Below are positions 41,512 to 50,034 of a DNA stretch of 64,000 bases, in pieces. The position numbers and the translations under genes were made by a program. The stretch's first letter is position 1; each line of letters starts with the position of its first letter. The DNA comes from DATKXU01 sp035528905. GTDB lineage: Bacteria; Armatimonadota; UBA5829; DTJY01. Under the pieces are notes generated by a model that saw only the letters and a program-made list of their open reading frames with translations, had not been told where the DNA came from and searched no databases. The stretch is taken from assembly GCA_035528905.1 (NCBI GenBank), contig DATKXU010000037.1, positions 1-64,000 of the forward strand. The letters run 5' to 3'.

Positions 41512-43557
41512 ATGAGACGGAAATCGCCGGACGAGCGGAAAGCCAGGTACGAAAAACTGATCCTCGGGCCGCCGGGCATCACCGCCGTGAGCGACCACGC
41601 CCTGGCACACGAAGAGTATTACCTCGACACCTTCGATTTGACATACCGGCTGGGGCCGGTCCTCGACATCATCCGCCATCCGAAAACCCGCACGCCGATG
41701 TGCATCGCCGTTTACGGCGGCTGGGGCACCGGCAAGACCTCCGCCATGAAGTGGCTCCACGGCCTGCTGGAAGACTCGAATAAGTCGGGCACCTCCGAAG
41801 CCAAAATGAGGGTGAAGCCGGTCTGGTTCTTTCCGTGGAAGTACCGCAGCAAGGAGGATGTCTGGCGGGGCCTCATCTCCGAAGTCATAATCAACAGCAT
41901 AGATGTGAGCAAGGCCAACCGCGTGACCATCGCCAACGCAGCTAAGCAGTTTGGGATGTTCCTGGGGAGGGGTTTCGTCCACGTGATGGCAGGCCTGACG
42001 CTCAAGGCCAAGGCTCCGACAGGGGCGGGCGAAGCAGAACTGGACCTGTCGCGGCTTGAGGACATAATTGCTGAATACCGCGAAATCTCTCACCCCGAGA
42101 AAGCTTACCTGAACGAATTCGAGTCGTCCCTCCAAAACTGGGTGTCGAGCACTCTCCTTCGCAACGAGCGCATGGTTATCTTCATTGACGATCTCGACCG
42201 GTGCATGCCGGATGTGGCGTTGGAGGTGCTGGAGGCGCTGAAGCTCTACCTCAACATCGAGAAGCTCGTGTTCGTGGTCGGCGTTGACCAAAAAGTCATT
42301 GATCCGCTGGTGAGCGAATACTACAAGCGACTCGGGCTGCCGGGCGACAAGAGCAAGGACTACCTGGCGAAGATGTTCCAGATAGAGGTCGAGCTCGCGC
42401 CTCACGAAAGGCAGATCAGCGGTTTCCTGGACCAGCAACTGGAAACCATCGAGTACTGGCGGAAGCACCTGGAGGACTACGAGCGCGATATCTTCCGGAA
42501 GGCGATACTGCAGCTTGCCGAGCAGAATCCGCGCGAGGTCAAGCGCCTCATCAACAGCGCGCTGATGGCGGGCGCCGGGTGGCTGATGCTGACCGAACCC
42601 GGCAGCGAGGAGAATGAGATAGGCTTCAACCAGGCGCTCCAGTACTTCTTTATCCGCAAGGTTCTGGACGTGGGGTACACCAGGGCATCGCTTCTCACGA
42701 CCGACCTGGGCGATCGGTTCTTCAGGGAGTGGTCGGAGATCGTGTCGAGCCGCAGAGACAACGAGCACTTCCCGCGCACCCTGGATGTCCCGAAATCATT
42801 CATCGAGCAGCAGCGCGCCAGCGCCGGCAAGCGCCCCGGCACAGCAACGGACGAGGAAAAGCCCTCGGCCGAAACCAAACCCTCCGACTTCGATCCCACG
42901 CAGGTTGCAGGCGGTGTCTACTACAGCATCCTGACGAACAGCCTGTATACGGACTTGCTTCCGCTCCTGGCGGATGAACTACTCGGAGAGCTGATGCAAA
43001 TTCCGTACCCGGCGGAGACGAAGGCGATCAGCGCTGCCATCGGCACGGCAAAGGACGCCGAGATCATTCGCGAGGCCGTTGCCCGTGAGCTAGGAAAGAA
43101 GCCGGACCAATTGAGGGCTGAGGATTACGCCAATCTGGAGGCGCTTAATCTCAGAGACACCCAGGTGAGTGACGTCGAGCCGCTCAGGGGGCTCACCAAT
43201 CTGGAGGCGCTTAATCTCAGAGACACCCAGGTGAGTGACGCCGAGCCGCTGAGTCGCCTCACCAATCTGCAGGAACTCAGTCTCTCGAGCACACGGGTGA
43301 GCGACATCGAGCCGCTGAGTCGCCTCACCAATCTGCAGGATCTTGGTCTCACTGACACCCAGGTGAGCGACATCGAGCCGCTCAGGGGGCTCACCAACCT
43401 GCAGGAGCTCCGTCTCTCGGGCACCCAGGTGAGCGACATCGAGCCGCTCAGGGGGCTCACCAACCTGCAGGAGCTCTATCTCTCCGGCACCCAGGTGAGC
43501 AAGGAACAGGTGAAGTCCCTTAAGGAAGCGCTGCCCGGTCTAAAAATCACGGTGTGA
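41512..43557 (+). CDS. KAP-family P-loop NTPase with C-terminal leucine-rich repeats
   Basis: This 681-residue protein has an N-terminal KAP NTPase with Walker A AVYGGWGTGKTSAMKW (about residues 66-81) and the KAP Walker B signature MVIFIDDLDRCMPDVALEVL (about residues 221-240). A sensor-like region follows (LNIEKLVFVVGVDQKVI, QNPREVKRLINSALM). A helical middle part leads to six 22-residue leucine-rich repeats of the form TNLQELxLSxTQVSDIEPLxxL (about residues 540-671). The ATG at 41512 has GGGGTGA upstream and is preferred to a GTG 9 bp earlier. No clear transmembrane hairpin interrupts the NTPase. KAP NTPases include PifA, a phage-exclusion protein. The NTPase-LRR order mirrors NLR immune receptors; a defence role is inference. 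Confidence 0.88.
   Translation: MRRKSPDERKARYEKLILGPPGITAVSDHALAHEEYYLDTFDLTYRLGPVLDIIRHPKTRTPMCIAVYGGWGTGKTSAMKWLHGLLEDSNKSGTSEAKMRVKPVWFFPWKYRSKEDVWRGLISEVIINSIDVSKANRVTIANAAKQFGMFLGRGFVHVMAGLTLKAKAPTGAGEAELDLSRLEDIIAEYREISHPEKAYLNEFESSLQNWVSSTLLRNERMVIFIDDLDRCMPDVALEVLEALKLYLNIEKLVFVVGVDQKVIDPLVSEYYKRLGLPGDKSKDYLAKMFQIEVELAPHERQISGFLDQQLETIEYWRKHLEDYERDIFRKAILQLAEQNPREVKRLINSALMAGAGWLMLTEPGSEENEIGFNQALQYFFIRKVLDVGYTRASLLTTDLGDRFFREWSEIVSSRRDNEHFPRTLDVPKSFIEQQRASAGKRPGTATDEEKPSAETKPSDFDPTQVAGGVYYSILTNSLYTDLLPLLADELLGELMQIPYPAETKAISAAIGTAKDAEIIREAVARELGKKPDQLRAEDYANLEALNLRDTQVSDVEPLRGLTNLEALNLRDTQVSDAEPLSRLTNLQELSLSSTRVSDIEPLSRLTNLQDLGLTDTQVSDIEPLRGLTNLQELRLSGTQVSDIEPLRGLTNLQELYLSGTQVSKEQVKSLKEALPGLKITV
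43131..43526 (+). repeat. Six 66-bp tandem repeats encoding the LRR array
   Basis: Units begin at 43131, 43197, 43263, 43329, 43395 and 43461. They are nearly identical at DNA level: units 1 and 2 share their first 47 bases without change, and units 5 and 6 differ at very few positions. This indicates recent duplication or gene-conversion-like homogenisation. Confidence 0.92.
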
Positions 43558-43794
43558 CAGCGGCGGGCGGGGAGAGCAAGAAGCCAGTCACAGTTCCTTT
43601 TCCCTTGGGCGGAGTTGGCCTAACCCCCAGCCCCCTCGACCCTTCGGCAAGCTCAGGACAGGCAAACTCAGGGCAGGCCTTCCCGAAACGGGAAGGGGGA
43701 ATACGCCGTTGGGAGTAGGATCGGGATAACATAAGTCATCGCGAGCGGACAACGCCGAGGCCGGAACGAATGAATGGGTAAGCTTTGCGGCGCC
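43558..43794. repeat. REP-like spacer element
   Basis: This spacer between the KAP-LRR stop and hicA holds pyrimidine-rich sequence, a near-duplicate pair (CTCAGGACAGGC and CTCAGGGCAGGC, about 43652-43678) and a strong hairpin at 43678-43696 (CCTTCCCG, AAA loop, CGGGAAGG). Sequences of this style recur as dispersed intergenic repeats in other bacterial genomes; only one copy is seen here. The hairpin could also serve as a bidirectional terminator for the convergent genes. Confidence 0.55.
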
Positions 43795-44028
43795 TCACAG
43801 CTTTTCGAGTTCCCGCGCGAATTCCGCCGGGGTCAACTCGATCTCTCGGAGTATTTCTCGAACCAAGGGGCGGGCCAGGTCGCGGTTGGCATGATGCGGA
43901 ACGGTTGTCGCTCTGCCATCAGCATGACGGTAGAATACATGGCTTCCCTTGCGACGCGCGGGTTTGAACCCAACGCGAAGGAGCAGCTTATCCATAGTCT
44001 TGCTGTTGACAACCGGGAGGCGGGTCAC
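43795..44028 (-). CDS. hicA: HicA-type toxin (mRNA interferase)
   Basis: This 77-residue double-stranded-RNA-binding-fold toxin has TMDKLLLRVGFKPARRKGSHVFYRHADGR with the catalytic His in GSHVFYRH, and VPHHANRDLARPLVREILREI. HicA cleaves mRNA when not bound by HicB. Its start overlaps the antitoxin stop by 4 bp, the order being antitoxin first, toxin second. It sits convergent to the KAP-LRR gene across a repeat-rich spacer. Confidence 0.9.
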   Translation of the reverse strand: MTRLPVVNSKTMDKLLLRVGFKPARRKGSHVFYRHADGRATTVPHHANRDLARPLVREILREIELTPAEFARELEKL

Positions 44029-44243
44029 GCTGCGACCTCTATCTGCTGCAACCCCACAAACCTGGGCAGGTTCTCAAGCGGCCCCTCATACTCCTCAAGG
44101 CACAGCTCGAGAACCTCTTTCAGATTGGCGCGGAGTTCGTCCAGAGTAGCTGCCTGGGTATGCGCGCCTGGAATCCCAGGGATCATCCCCACATACAAAC
44201 TCGACTCCGGATCCCACTCGACATAGGCCGTAAAAGTCCTCAT
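44025..44243 (-). CDS. hicB: HicB-type antitoxin
   Basis: This 72-residue HicB partial-RNase-H-fold domain reads MRTFTAYVEWDPESSLYVGM, then IPGIPGAHTQAATLDELRANLKEVLELCLEEY. The start is fixed by GAAGAGG 6 nt upstream. No DNA-binding C-terminal domain (HTH or RHH) is attached, so self-repression of the operon would need another factor or is absent. It overlaps hicA by 4 bp. Confidence 0.9.
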   Translation of the reverse strand: MRTFTAYVEWDPESSLYVGMIPGIPGAHTQAATLDELRANLKEVLELCLEEYEGPLENLPRFVGLQQIEVAA

Positions 44244-44322
44244 TGCGAACCTCTTCCCACGTCTGAATATGCCATTAAACCAATTCGACGATTCCAGATG
44301 GCTTTCCTGCCCGAAACACTGG

Positions 44323-46104
44323 TCACAGCTCGAGGCGGGCGGGGTCGCAGCCGACGATGACCTGCCTCTCGACCCAGGTGCCGATGTAGATGGCTTTTCC
44401 GCTGCCGTAATAGTTCCGCGTAATCGCCGGCGAACCGTCCCCAAAGCCGGTGACATATTCCGCGATGGCCTCAGCAGTCGTCGGACGCAAGACGTCCAGC
44501 CACACGCGCGCACGCGTTGGCTCAGACGGCAGTTGTGGGACCAGCCCGCGAACCCAGTTCGGCTCATCCGGCAGCGGGCTGTGGTATTCGGCGACTTCCA
44601 CCCCGCAGACCTCACGAAGCAAGCCCGGCAGGGGCTCGTTGACTACCCGATTGAACTCATCCTTCACCCCGGTGCGGAAGGTCGTGATGAGCACGCCGCC
44701 CCTGTACACGAAGTCGGCGAGCTTGCCGGCCACCTGAGGCGTCAGGACGAAGAGTGTCGGCGCGATCACCAGTTCATAGCCAGTGAGGTCAGCGCCTGCG
44801 GGAATCACATCAATAGGGCACGCCGGGTCGTAGAGCGCCCGGTAGTAGGCCAGGACGTGCTCGAAATAGGAGAATTGAGGGTTTCCCGGCTGAGCCTGGA
44901 GCGCAAACCGGCTGTCGCAATCAACCAGTATGGCTACTCCGGCCCTGTCGGGAGGTGAATCAGGTATATCACCGCGCTTGATCTCGTCCCCCACCCTCTT
45001 GATCTCTTCGTAGCGGCGGTTGACGCTGCCGTCGTGATTCAGGATACCGTGCCAATACTGCTCGGTCCCAAAGCGGGCCGGGCGCCATCGGAAGTAGACG
45101 ATTCCCTCGGCGCCATGGGCAATGGCCTGCCGAGTCCACTCGCGAATCTGCCCAGGCCTCGGCGTCGGGCACATTATTCCCCATCCGGCAGGCCCACTTT
45201 GCTCCTCCATTACCCAGAAGCGCCGGCGCTTCATGCCGCGCGTGTAGTCGTGGCTTAGGGCGACAGCCACCGGATCCACGGGCGCCCCGCCCTGCGGATA
45301 GTTGTCCCAGCTCACGAAATCAAGGTCCTCGGCGAGCTTGTAGTAGTCGAGCACGTCCTTTGGAAAACCCATGAAGTTGTGGGTAATGAAGCGCCCGGGC
45401 GAATGCTTCCGCAGGATTTCGATCTGCTGCCTCTGGAACGCGACGTAGCTGTCGGCCATGAACCGCCGATAATCGAGATAGAGTCCCGGATTCGCCCCGC
45501 CGGATGTGGCCCATGGGAGCGGAATCTGCGTCCAGTCCGAGTAAGTCTGGCTCCAGAATATCGTGCCCCAGGCATCGTTCAGCGCATCGAGCGAGCCGTA
45601 TTTCTCCCTGAGCCACCGCTGAAACTCCGCCTGGCAGATATCGCAGTAGCACAGCGAGCCGAATTCGTTGTCTATCTGCCATCCGATGATCGCATCGTGC
45701 GCACCCAGCTCGGTGGCCATCGCGCTGACTATCCGGCGGGAAGCCTCCCTGAACGCAGGCGCATTCACGCACATGAACTGGCGTGCGCCAAATGTGGCTC
45801 GCTGACGCTGCTCGTTGACGCGGTAGATTTCCGGATGTGCCTGCATGAGCCAGGCCGGCGCAGCCGCAGTGGGAGTGCCGAGAACGCAACTGATCCCTTC
45901 GCCGTGCAGGATGCCCACTGCTCTGCGAAGCCAGTCGAAATCGAACCGTCCCTCGGCCGGTTCCATCTTGACCCAGGCGAATTCGGCCATACGGACGACG
46001 TTCAATCCGGCCTCACGCATGAGCCGGGCATCCTCCGGCCACCGCTCCTCCGGCCAATGCTCAGGGTAGTAATCGGCTCCGAAATACCTGACGTTGGGAT
46101 TCAT
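44323..46104 (-). CDS. GH42 beta-galactosidase, C-terminally short
   Basis: This 593-residue protein has a clear GH42 layout: YFGADYYPEHWPEERWPED at the start, acid/base Glu147 in GWQIDNEFG, a zinc-type cysteine cluster CYCDICQ, nucleophile Glu300 in WVMEEQSGPAGW, then the trimerisation domain (ALQAQPGNPQFSYFEHVLAYYRALYDPACPIDVI). It ends abruptly at ...GKAIYIGTWVERQVIVGCDP, where relatives continue with roughly 70-90 residues forming a beta-sandwich. The break lies 79 bp before hicB. There is no signal peptide. Catalytic residues are complete, so it could still be active. Confidence 0.9.
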   Translation of the reverse strand: MNPNVRYFGADYYPEHWPEERWPEDARLMREAGLNVVRMAEFAWVKMEPAEGRFDFDWLRRAVGILHGEGISCVLGTPTAAAPAWLMQAHPEIYRVNEQRQRATFGARQFMCVNAPAFREASRRIVSAMATELGAHDAIIGWQIDNEFGSLCYCDICQAEFQRWLREKYGSLDALNDAWGTIFWSQTYSDWTQIPLPWATSGGANPGLYLDYRRFMADSYVAFQRQQIEILRKHSPGRFITHNFMGFPKDVLDYYKLAEDLDFVSWDNYPQGGAPVDPVAVALSHDYTRGMKRRRFWVMEEQSGPAGWGIMCPTPRPGQIREWTRQAIAHGAEGIVYFRWRPARFGTEQYWHGILNHDGSVNRRYEEIKRVGDEIKRGDIPDSPPDRAGVAILVDCDSRFALQAQPGNPQFSYFEHVLAYYRALYDPACPIDVIPAGADLTGYELVIAPTLFVLTPQVAGKLADFVYRGGVLITTFRTGVKDEFNRVVNEPLPGLLREVCGVEVAEYHSPLPDEPNWVRGLVPQLPSEPTRARVWLDVLRPTTAEAIAEYVTGFGDGSPAITRNYYGSGKAIYIGTWVERQVIVGCDPARLEL

Positions 46105-46171
46105 TATTGCCTCACGGTGTTGATGCTCAACGCAGATTCGACCTTGTGTGGGCTATGTCCTTCGCATCCGG

Positions 46172-47014
46172 CTACCAGCTTCGGGCAACCAGCGGTATCC
46201 CAGATCGCTCCCGGAGCGAGATCGCGCCGCTGCTGCATCCGGCTCGGCACACTCCGCATCCGTAACATTTCAGCGTGTCAATGTACGCCTTCCGGTCGGC
46301 CCAGCTAAAGCCCATTGCGCCGAACTGGCAGAGCCGCATGCAAGCGCGGCATCCAGTACAAGAATCACGGTCAAGCACCGCGACATACTCGCCCTTGAAC
46401 ATCATCTTCACGCCGTGTCCCACCGTGGCCCTCATGGCGGCGCAGTCGGAGCGGTCGCAGTTGCAGATACCGCCGATAAAAGGCGTTCCGAACGTCCAGA
46501 CGGAATGCATCAAACCGTCCTTCTCCAGCTCTCGCATGAAGCTCAGGGCCTCAGCGGGCGTCAGCTTGTCCATACCGTCAGTATCCGGGCCGCGCCAGTA
46601 GCTCGGGTCTACTACCTCACCGATCATGCCAGCGTCTGGGGACGCGCTTACACCCAGGCAGCAGTGAACCTCTCTTCCCACAGTGAGCCTCCGGCAGACG
46701 CACGGCACGCGGACGATGGAATTCACTATCTGGAATATGCTTTCGATATCCTCGATCGGCACCACCTGGCCGAAATGCCCTTTCTTGTGCCTGAGAGTCA
46801 AAAATGAGGCGACCAGATGCCTGACAGGACGCGGCAGCTTGGGAAGTACCTTCTCCATGCGCTCCAAGTCCCTGCCCAGCCCGTCCTCAAAGTAATTGAA
46901 CCACCACTGGGTTTCCTTCCGGCGATGGACGTCAGCCGCCAAATCGTCGGAGTAGTTCTTCGCCTGCAGGTACCATTTCTTGCCGTCACCATGCTTTGCG
47001 CAGAATTCACACAT
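46172..47014 (-). CDS. 4Fe-4S ferredoxin-type protein
   Basis: This 280-residue protein has a C-terminal double-cluster module, CTGCRACMRLC and CYGCGVCRAGC, expected to bind two 4Fe-4S clusters. More cysteines lie upstream (MCEFCAKHGDGKKW at the start; VPCVCRR; HCCLGVS; GICNCDRSDC). The pattern suggests an electron-transfer or cofactor-handling protein with an extra metal site. It lies between a GH42 gene and a heparinase-like gene, 67 bp from the former, with no obvious partner oxidoreductase. The specific family is not recognised. Confidence 0.75.
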   Translation of the reverse strand: MCEFCAKHGDGKKWYLQAKNYSDDLAADVHRRKETQWWFNYFEDGLGRDLERMEKVLPKLPRPVRHLVASFLTLRHKKGHFGQVVPIEDIESIFQIVNSIVRVPCVCRRLTVGREVHCCLGVSASPDAGMIGEVVDPSYWRGPDTDGMDKLTPAEALSFMRELEKDGLMHSVWTFGTPFIGGICNCDRSDCAAMRATVGHGVKMMFKGEYVAVLDRDSCTGCRACMRLCQFGAMGFSWADRKAYIDTLKCYGCGVCRAGCSSGAISLRERSGIPLVARSW

Positions 47015-47067
47015 AGCAGGTCAATAACCTCCACCCACGCTGGATGCCAGCTCTCCAGGATTCCTCT

Positions 47068-49884
47068 CTAGCCGTGTGTCTCGGCATGTTCATCCGACCG
47101 CCGGATGACATACTCGTCGCCGCACCTAACTCCGATCAGATTAACCGGACGCTGCGCGGAGATGCAGACTCCGGGCATCTCCAAATGCCGACAGCGGTAG
47201 GCCAGGAACTTCTCCGGCGCTTCGCTGGATACCCCATAGATCGCGGCGAGCATTTCTCCCTCGAAGGTGCACTTGGGATCAGCGTACTTTCCCATGCAGA
47301 CGAAGCATTTCTTGTCCGCGGAAGCGATCTCCGCTGCGGTTTTACCCAATCGGCGAGAGTCAGAGAAGCTTCCGTCGGCAAACACGCCCAGGAAATCCGC
47401 CTTCCTGCGCCCGGCAATACTGAATGAGAGATACGGTTGTTCCTCTTTCCCAATGTATCCTGGTAGAGTCTCGAGTTCAGGCTTGGAACCGCTGAGGAGC
47501 CAGAGATTCAGCCCGGAGTCGCCGTCCCCGATGGACACCTTGCCATCCTCCACCCGGAATTCGCCCCTCGGGTGAACCAGCCACGCATAAGTATGCGGAT
47601 CCTCGGCTCGCAAGCGATCCCAGACAACGTAGATTCCGTCATCAAGGAACGCCACGCCGCGATGCCAACGGCTGATGATGTCCTGATACGCATCCGTCAG
47701 GTCGGCAGCGGCGAGTCCCGCTCCATCAGCAGACAGGAAATCGGTAATCTTGCCGTCGAGGCGCCACTGCCGCTGTCCATCTATCATCACGACGTTGTGC
47801 GCCTTGGTGTGTTTTAGAAATGTCTGGTATATCGGATCGGCATAGGCAATCACACCCGGGTCTATTACGCGCTGCCGACCCCGATGGTAAATAACGAACT
47901 GCCCAAGGTCCTCGTGGCCGCGGCCCTGGTGAAACTTGGCTGCGAAGAGCGAATCCGTTTTCCCCCAGCCGGTGCGGAATATCACCCAGCCGATATCCCG
48001 GAAATGCCTGATCTTCGGAAGGTCCTCCGGGCTTTCTGCAGGAACCGAAGGATCATATGCCAAAAGGGAGTGTATGCTGTCGAACCCGGCGTGCGTCTCG
48101 TCAAGCGCCCACTTGACCTTCGGATTTCGCGTATACCGCGCGACAAGAGAATACAAATCAGCGGAAAGGTTGCTGCCATCTCCGCTATCGTTGAAATTCA
48201 CCATCACATAGCCGCGTTCAGCGTCGTGGGAAAGGCCATAGAGCGGCTCGTCGAGGATGTCCTTTCGGATGTCTGGAGAGAGATCGGCGCCTGTCACCCG
48301 CTTCAGCGCGTCAACGAAGTACATGGCGTTGACCAGGCCGTAGTGGATGTAGCCTATGCTCTCCACATAGCCAGCATCTTCTCCCCAGTTCGGCTCAGTG
48401 TATGCTAGATACTCGAAGCCATCCGCAGCGAGGCAGTGTATGTTCCACACATCACGTCCGCGGTAGACGAAATACCAGCGAATCGCGTCCTCTAACAGCC
48501 GCACCCAGCGATGAGCCTCGGGCTCCTCACCCAAAACGGCCAGCGCCGCAATGCCCGCCCCGCCGTTGCAGACAGCATGCCAGTTCCCAGCCGCGAGCTG
48601 ATGCCGCTCGACCTGCGAGTAAGTATCCGGGTTGGCCCAATCGTGGATCAGAGGACGGATTCCGAGCCGCACCAAACCCTCTCGAATCACGTTCCGATCC
48701 TCGTCCGAAAGCCAGTTGTAGAGCCAGTCGTATGCCGTACCGATGCCCTTGCACATGCCGCCGGTTTCGAGTGTGGCCCTCCACTGCGGGTTGAAGCATT
48801 TCGGGTCGCCGAATTGAAGTCCGAGCCACCTGCTGTATGAGACAAGTTTGAGCATAATCCGCCTGGCTGCAATCGCATATCGCTCATCATCAGTGATCAC
48901 GTAGGTCAAAGCAAGCGGCTCGAGCTGACCCCTTGTGACTTCTGCGTTGAGCTTGTGAAAGCCCCCATGCTGACCAGGCTGCCCGAGCACTTCCTCCTCG
49001 GAAGGCGCCTCGGCGTCGAGCGCCTCATCGGCTTTAGCCTTTATCTCGGCAAATACCGCTTGCGCCCGTGGATCGCTCCTTATCTTCTCACGCAGTGCTT
49101 CCAGCTCAGTGCGGTTAAAGAATAGGCAAGGATGTTGTGCATAGCTCAACTCGTCCGTCAGCTTCCGATCAGAGATAAGAACGCACCTGGGCGCAGAGTA
49201 GCGGCTCAGCTTACCTGTGCAGTCCGCCGCCCTGACGCGCCACCAGATAGTCCCCGCCTGCGTGAGAACACCCTTCGGTGGTGTGAACTCCGCACCATAG
49301 ATCGGCGCGAAACGACGAATCCCCTTGTCAAACTCGGATGTGGAAGCTACTTGAAGCTGATAGTGATCCGCCCCCCTAACGGGAAGCCACCGAAGCATGA
49401 TCTCATCAGGGTGCGCCTCGGCCAGGTCAGCCGGCCAGAAGCCCGAGGGTTGAGGGAGACGGCAACTGATTCTGACAGCGGTTACTATGGGCAACGGCCC
49501 GTCCTCGCCGGACAGCTCGATCCTGTATTGAATGAGCTGTGCGGCCGCTGCCACCAGCATCATCGGCTCGCTGCCCTGAATCCTAATCCGGGCCCCGCTT
49601 TTCCGATATGACGCAGACCAACGCGCAGACTCTAACTCCTCGGCTGACGACGCAAAGCGAGTCCTGATTCTTATCCTGCCACGCCGGCCATGTTCTGCAT
49701 CCCAGAAGATGCGCTCCCAGGCCACGGCCTGCCCTGCATCAATTGGCGCCGAGATCAGGCTGCCTTTCCCGTGCCCAGCCAGGGTCAATCTGCCGCCAGC
49801 GACGACAGCCTGCCCTTCGAGCGTGCCTGATTCAAACGCATGCGCGTCGTGAATCCATTCGTTTTTCGTGAGAGTGCCATGCAT
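47068..49884 (-). CDS. Heparinase II/III-family protein with N-terminal Fn3-like domain
   Basis: This 938-residue protein has an N-terminal beta domain, an Fn3-like segment (LRWLPVRGADHYQLQVASTSEF near residue 165) and a DUF4962-type alpha/alpha-barrel (CLFFNRTELEALREKIRSDPRAQAVF, YDWLYNWLSDEDRNVIREGL). The C-terminal heparinase II/III beta-sheet domain includes KFHQGRGHEDLGQFVIYHRGRQRVIDPGV and TKAHNVVMIDGQRQW. Relatives are polysaccharide lyases acting on uronate-containing polymers. No signal peptide is seen. The ATG at 49884 has GGAG 6 nt upstream; one 15 bp earlier is possible. Confidence 0.85.
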   Translation of the reverse strand: MHGTLTKNEWIHDAHAFESGTLEGQAVVAGGRLTLAGHGKGSLISAPIDAGQAVAWERIFWDAEHGRRGRIRIRTRFASSAEELESARWSASYRKSGARIRIQGSEPMMLVAAAAQLIQYRIELSGEDGPLPIVTAVRISCRLPQPSGFWPADLAEAHPDEIMLRWLPVRGADHYQLQVASTSEFDKGIRRFAPIYGAEFTPPKGVLTQAGTIWWRVRAADCTGKLSRYSAPRCVLISDRKLTDELSYAQHPCLFFNRTELEALREKIRSDPRAQAVFAEIKAKADEALDAEAPSEEEVLGQPGQHGGFHKLNAEVTRGQLEPLALTYVITDDERYAIAARRIMLKLVSYSRWLGLQFGDPKCFNPQWRATLETGGMCKGIGTAYDWLYNWLSDEDRNVIREGLVRLGIRPLIHDWANPDTYSQVERHQLAAGNWHAVCNGGAGIAALAVLGEEPEAHRWVRLLEDAIRWYFVYRGRDVWNIHCLAADGFEYLAYTEPNWGEDAGYVESIGYIHYGLVNAMYFVDALKRVTGADLSPDIRKDILDEPLYGLSHDAERGYVMVNFNDSGDGSNLSADLYSLVARYTRNPKVKWALDETHAGFDSIHSLLAYDPSVPAESPEDLPKIRHFRDIGWVIFRTGWGKTDSLFAAKFHQGRGHEDLGQFVIYHRGRQRVIDPGVIAYADPIYQTFLKHTKAHNVVMIDGQRQWRLDGKITDFLSADGAGLAAADLTDAYQDIISRWHRGVAFLDDGIYVVWDRLRAEDPHTYAWLVHPRGEFRVEDGKVSIGDGDSGLNLWLLSGSKPELETLPGYIGKEEQPYLSFSIAGRRKADFLGVFADGSFSDSRRLGKTAAEIASADKKCFVCMGKYADPKCTFEGEMLAAIYGVSSEAPEKFLAYRCRHLEMPGVCISAQRPVNLIGVRCGDEYVIRRSDEHAETHG

Positions 49885-50034
49885 GCCTTGCTCCATCAAG
49901 CCTTTATTATCGAGATGCCGGATGGCCCTCTATTCGGCCTATGGTAACAAACCAGTCGCATGTCGTCAAACATAAGCCGCCGGACACGGAGCGTCTGCCA
50001 TCCGGGAACAATGGGTGGGCATAGGTCATGCCCC

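Noticed and set aside
41473..42768. Long open frame of 431 codons antisense to the KAP-LRR gene
   Set aside because: The sense strand encodes recognisable Walker motifs and LRRs; the antisense frame is an effect of GC-rich codon use and has no ribosome site or family features.
50017..50033. Hairpin after the DUF169 stop considered as a terminator
   Set aside because: The stem is only 6 bp and no U-rich tail follows on the minus strand.
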